Source: JALZDI01 sp965653225
GTDB taxonomy: Bacteria; Actinomycetota; Actinomycetes; Propionibacteriales; Nocardioidaceae
Direction: 5' to 3'
DNA: 6,376 nucleotides
Assembly: GCA_965653225.1 (NCBI GenBank)
Contig: CBFGZI010000174.1
Location: 1 to 6,376 of the forward strand
Shown: piece after piece, positions 4,605 through 6,376 of the stretch
Numbering within the stretch: position 1 is the first letter of the stretch
Layout of the letters: each line of letters begins with the position of its first letter
The notes under the pieces: generated by a model
Told to the model about the DNA's origin: nothing
Seen by the model: the letters and a program-made list of their open reading frames with translations, nothing else
The model's database searches: none
Made by a program: the position numbers and the translations under genes

Positions 4605-5755
4605 GGCTGTCCCTCCACCGCGTCGTGCAGGTTCTGCAGGGGCTGCTGCAGCTTCGCCGGCACGCCCGACGGGATCTGTGTCGGGGTCGGCGTCTCGCCG
4701 CGATTGCCGATCGCGACTGCGACGAGTACCGCGAGCAGCACGACACAGGCGGCCGCAACCGCGACGAAGCCGTGCAGGTGCCGGCGTACGAACTCCGACG
4801 CGCGCCCGGTCTCGGCGGAGCGCCTACTCGGTCGACGGCGCAGAGCCAGCGTGTCCGCAGCGGGCTCATCGGCCTGCACCGGCGGTACCGCGCCCGTCAG
4901 CATCCGCGTCGACTCCGGGTCCCTGGTTCCCGCCCGCTCCGCCTCGGCGCCCAGCTGACGCAGCGCGTCCGCCACCTGCTCCGTCGACGGCCGGTCATCC
5001 GGCGCCAGCGCGGTCATGCGCGTGAGCAGATCGACCCACGCCGTAGGGACGGTCCACGGTATCGGCGGCGGAGCCGTCAGCCGCGCAAGTGCCGCCTCGG
5101 TGGGCGACCCGCCATACGCGCGCTCACCGGTCAGCGCCTCCAGCAGCACCAGACCCAGCGAGTACACGTCCGCCGCCGGCGTGACGTCCTCGCCGCGAAC
5201 CTGCTCCGGCGCCAGGTAGGCCGCGGTGCCGACCGTGACCCCGGTGGCGGTGTGCCGCGCGGCCTCCGTCAGCAGCCGGGCGATGCCGAAGTCGGTCAGC
5301 AGCGCCCGGTCGTCGTCGGCCAGAAGCACGTTGCCCGGCTTGAGGTCGCGGTGCACGATGCCGCACGCGTGCGCGTAGGTCAGCGCGTCCGCCAGCTGCG
5401 CTCCGATCGAGGCGACGCGCGCAGGCTCCAGCGGCACCCCGCGGCAGCACTCGGCCAGGCTGGGGCCGCGGACGAGCTCCATCACCAGGTACGGCTGGTC
5501 GCCGGTGACGGAGGCGTCGAGGACCGTGACCAGGCCCGGGTGGCTCAGCCCGGCCAGCGTGCGTGCCTCGTCGGCGAACCTGGCCCGTGCGGCATCGTCC
5601 CCGGACATGCTGAGCAGCAGCTTCACCGCCACCGGGCGGTCGAGCACGCGGTCATGGGCCCGGTGCACCTCGGCCATGCCGCCGCGGCCGATCAGGCCCT
5701 GCAGCTCGTACCGCTCGCCTAGCAGGCCCGGCTCACCGCTTCGGGCATCTGCCAC
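4601..5755 (-). CDS. Transmembrane Ser/Thr protein kinase (PknB-type, no PASTA repeats)
   Basis: 384 aa from GTG 5755, chosen because GAGGGAG (5762-5768) sits 6 nt upstream; an earlier in-frame GTG at 5794 lacks such a site. The N-terminal kinase domain (about 16-275) has every key element: Gly loop GRGGMAEV (23-30), VAVK Lys45, Glu63, HRDLKPGN with Asp137 and Asn142, DFG 155-157, APE 182-184, Asp196 in DVYSLG and Arg255 near the end. Asp137 is preceded by Arg, so it is an RD kinase. Thr169, 171, 174 and 177 in the activation loop are likely autophosphorylation sites. A basic juxtamembrane stretch (RRRPSRRS) precedes one membrane span at about 329-350. Only about 33 residues lie outside: a Pro/Thr linker and an amphipathic LQQPLQNLHDAV helix. 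There are no PASTA repeats, so it is unlikely to be the muropeptide-sensing PknB itself. It shares an operon with the lipoprotein. Confidence 0.95.
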   Translation of the reverse strand: MADARSGEPGLLGERYELQGLIGRGGMAEVHRAHDRVLDRPVAVKLLLSMSGDDAARARFADEARTLAGLSHPGLVTVLDASVTGDQPYLVMELVRGPSLAECCRGVPLEPARVASIGAQLADALTYAHACGIVHRDLKPGNVLLADDDRALLTDFGIARLLTEAARHTATGVTVGTAAYLAPEQVRGEDVTPAADVYSLGLVLLEALTGERAYGGSPTEAALARLTAPPPIPWTVPTAWVDLLTRMTALAPDDRPSTEQVADALRQLGAEAERAGTRDPESTRMLTGAVPPVQADEPAADTLALRRRPSRRSAETGRASEFVRRHLHGFVAVAAACVVLLAVLVAVAIGNRGETPTPTQIPSGVPAKLQQPLQNLHDAVEGQP

Positions 5756-5956
5756 AAATGTCTCCCTCTCCCGGGCGTGTCGGTCGCTGCGCACCCAGCC
5801 CGAACTCTAGGGCAGGCTGATGAGAGCAGGCACGCGGTGATGCGGGCGGCGACACGGGCACTCCTGCGCCGCCACGGTGTGTGCATCCCGGTCGCAGTGC
5901 TGGGTACAGGGGACCAGGATCCGACCACGTGAACGCCCATGGGGAGGGGACGTCCC
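5756..5956. promoter_or_regulatory. Divergent promoter region, kinase / DUF2267 gene
   Basis: About 200 bp separates the two divergent starts. It contains strong ribosome sites for both: GAGGGAG for the kinase (- strand, 5762-5768) and GGAGGGG for the DUF2267 gene (+ strand, 5943-5949). On the - strand TAGAGT (5809-5804) is a plausible actinobacterial -10 element for the kinase; no good -35 match lies 16-18 nt upstream. On the + strand GGGTAC (5902-5907) resembles the -10 of SigB/SigF-type promoters, but the upstream GTTT element is missing. Confidence 0.4.
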
Positions 5957-6352
5957 GTGAAGAAACCCGAGATCATCGCGGCTGTACAGGAGACCGCGCA
6001 GATTGCCACGCGCGAGGAGGCCCAGGCAGCCGTACGCGCCACGCTGCGCGTACTCGGCCAGCGCCTGGCCGGAGACGAGACTCGCAACCTCGCCGAGCAG
6101 CTACAGCCGGACCTGGCTCGTGAGCTGCCCGACGAGGGACCGGGAGAGCGCTTCGACCTCGCCGAGTTCTACCAGCGGGTAGCCCGGTACGAGGGCTGGC
6201 CGGACGACGAGCAGCGGGCGCGCAGCCATGCCCGGGCGGTGGCCGCGGCGCTGAAGACCAACCTCGGCGGCCGGGAGTTCGAGCATGTCGCCACCCAGCT
6301 GCCGTCGGAGTACGACGACCTGCTGCAGACCGAGCCGGTCCAGTACCACTAG
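5957..6352 (+). CDS. DUF2267 family protein
   Basis: 131 aa, starting at GTG 5957 because GGAGGGG (5943-5949) lies 7 nt upstream; an in-frame ATG at 5939 would place that ribosome site inside the gene. The protein is all-helical, charged and cytosolic, with no signal or membrane span. It has the two-part layout of DUF2267. The first half reads EEAQAAVRATLRVLGQRLAG, then NLAEQLQPDLARELP. The second half repeats the pattern with FDLAEFYQRVARYEG, ARSHARAVAAALKTNLGG and the typical ending EFEHVATQLPSEYDDLL. Length fits the family. Its biochemical function is unknown to me; members often sit near stress-related genes. It diverges from the kinase gene, so a shared regulatory region is possible. Confidence 0.9.
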   Translation: MKKPEIIAAVQETAQIATREEAQAAVRATLRVLGQRLAGDETRNLAEQLQPDLARELPDEGPGERFDLAEFYQRVARYEGWPDDEQRARSHARAVAAALKTNLGGREFEHVATQLPSEYDDLLQTEPVQYH

Positions 6353-6376
6353 GGCTTCGTCCTGCCCCGTGCGTGC

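Noticed and set aside
4012..4869. - strand frame overlapping the kinase and lipoprotein genes in another phase
   Set aside because: Arg/Pro-rich out-of-frame translation with no domain; the kinase and lipoprotein frames have defined motifs and a GTGA junction.
4625..5722. + strand frame (365 codons) opposite the kinase
   Set aside because: Antisense shadow; Arg/Gln/His-rich with no motif.
5939..5956. ATG start for the DUF2267 gene at 5939
   Set aside because: No ribosome site precedes it, and the strong GGAGGGG lies downstream of it, properly spaced for GTG 5957.

Overview
The window comes from a high-GC actinobacterial chromosome. Coding regions are strongly G/C-biased at third positions, GTG starts are frequent, and the gene families are typical of the phylum: a DLW-39-type small protein, a DUF6458-like membrane protein, a PknB-type kinase, a DUF2267 protein and a STAS anti-anti-sigma protein. 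The species cannot be named from the sequence.

Left edge (1-502): the C-terminal part of a tyrosine-recombinase integrase runs into the window on the + strand and stops at 350. Eighty bases later a tRNA-Ala(UGC) gene lies on the - strand with its 3' end facing the integrase. This is the standard geometry of a mobile element (ICE, prophage or island) integrated at a tRNA 3' end. I read positions up to about 430 as the end of an integrated element that extends off the window, and everything from the tRNA rightwards as resident chromosome.

Resident region, - strand (546-2991): a 42-aa DLW-39-like single-span protein; a 170-aa membrane protein made of two near-identical 55-residue copies of a DUF6458-like unit plus a tail of seven tyrosine-led hexapeptides; a LOG-type (TIGR00730) nucleotide phosphoribohydrolase; and a secreted, Asn-rich, probably beta-helical protein. 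After that comes about 640 bp with no convincing gene.

Right part (3636-6352): a STAS-domain protein (+ strand) converges on a two-gene - strand operon. The operon encodes a transmembrane Ser/Thr kinase without PASTA repeats and, overlapping it by GTGA, a lipoprotein with a His/Gly-rich tail. A DUF2267 gene diverges from the kinase. The kinase-lipoprotein pair is the best candidate for a functional module: a membrane kinase with only a short outer stub, translationally coupled to a lipid-anchored partner that could act as its sensor or ligand. The STAS protein carries Cys where the family's phospho-acceptor Ser normally sits.

No CRISPR array, rRNA, IS element or replication origin was seen.
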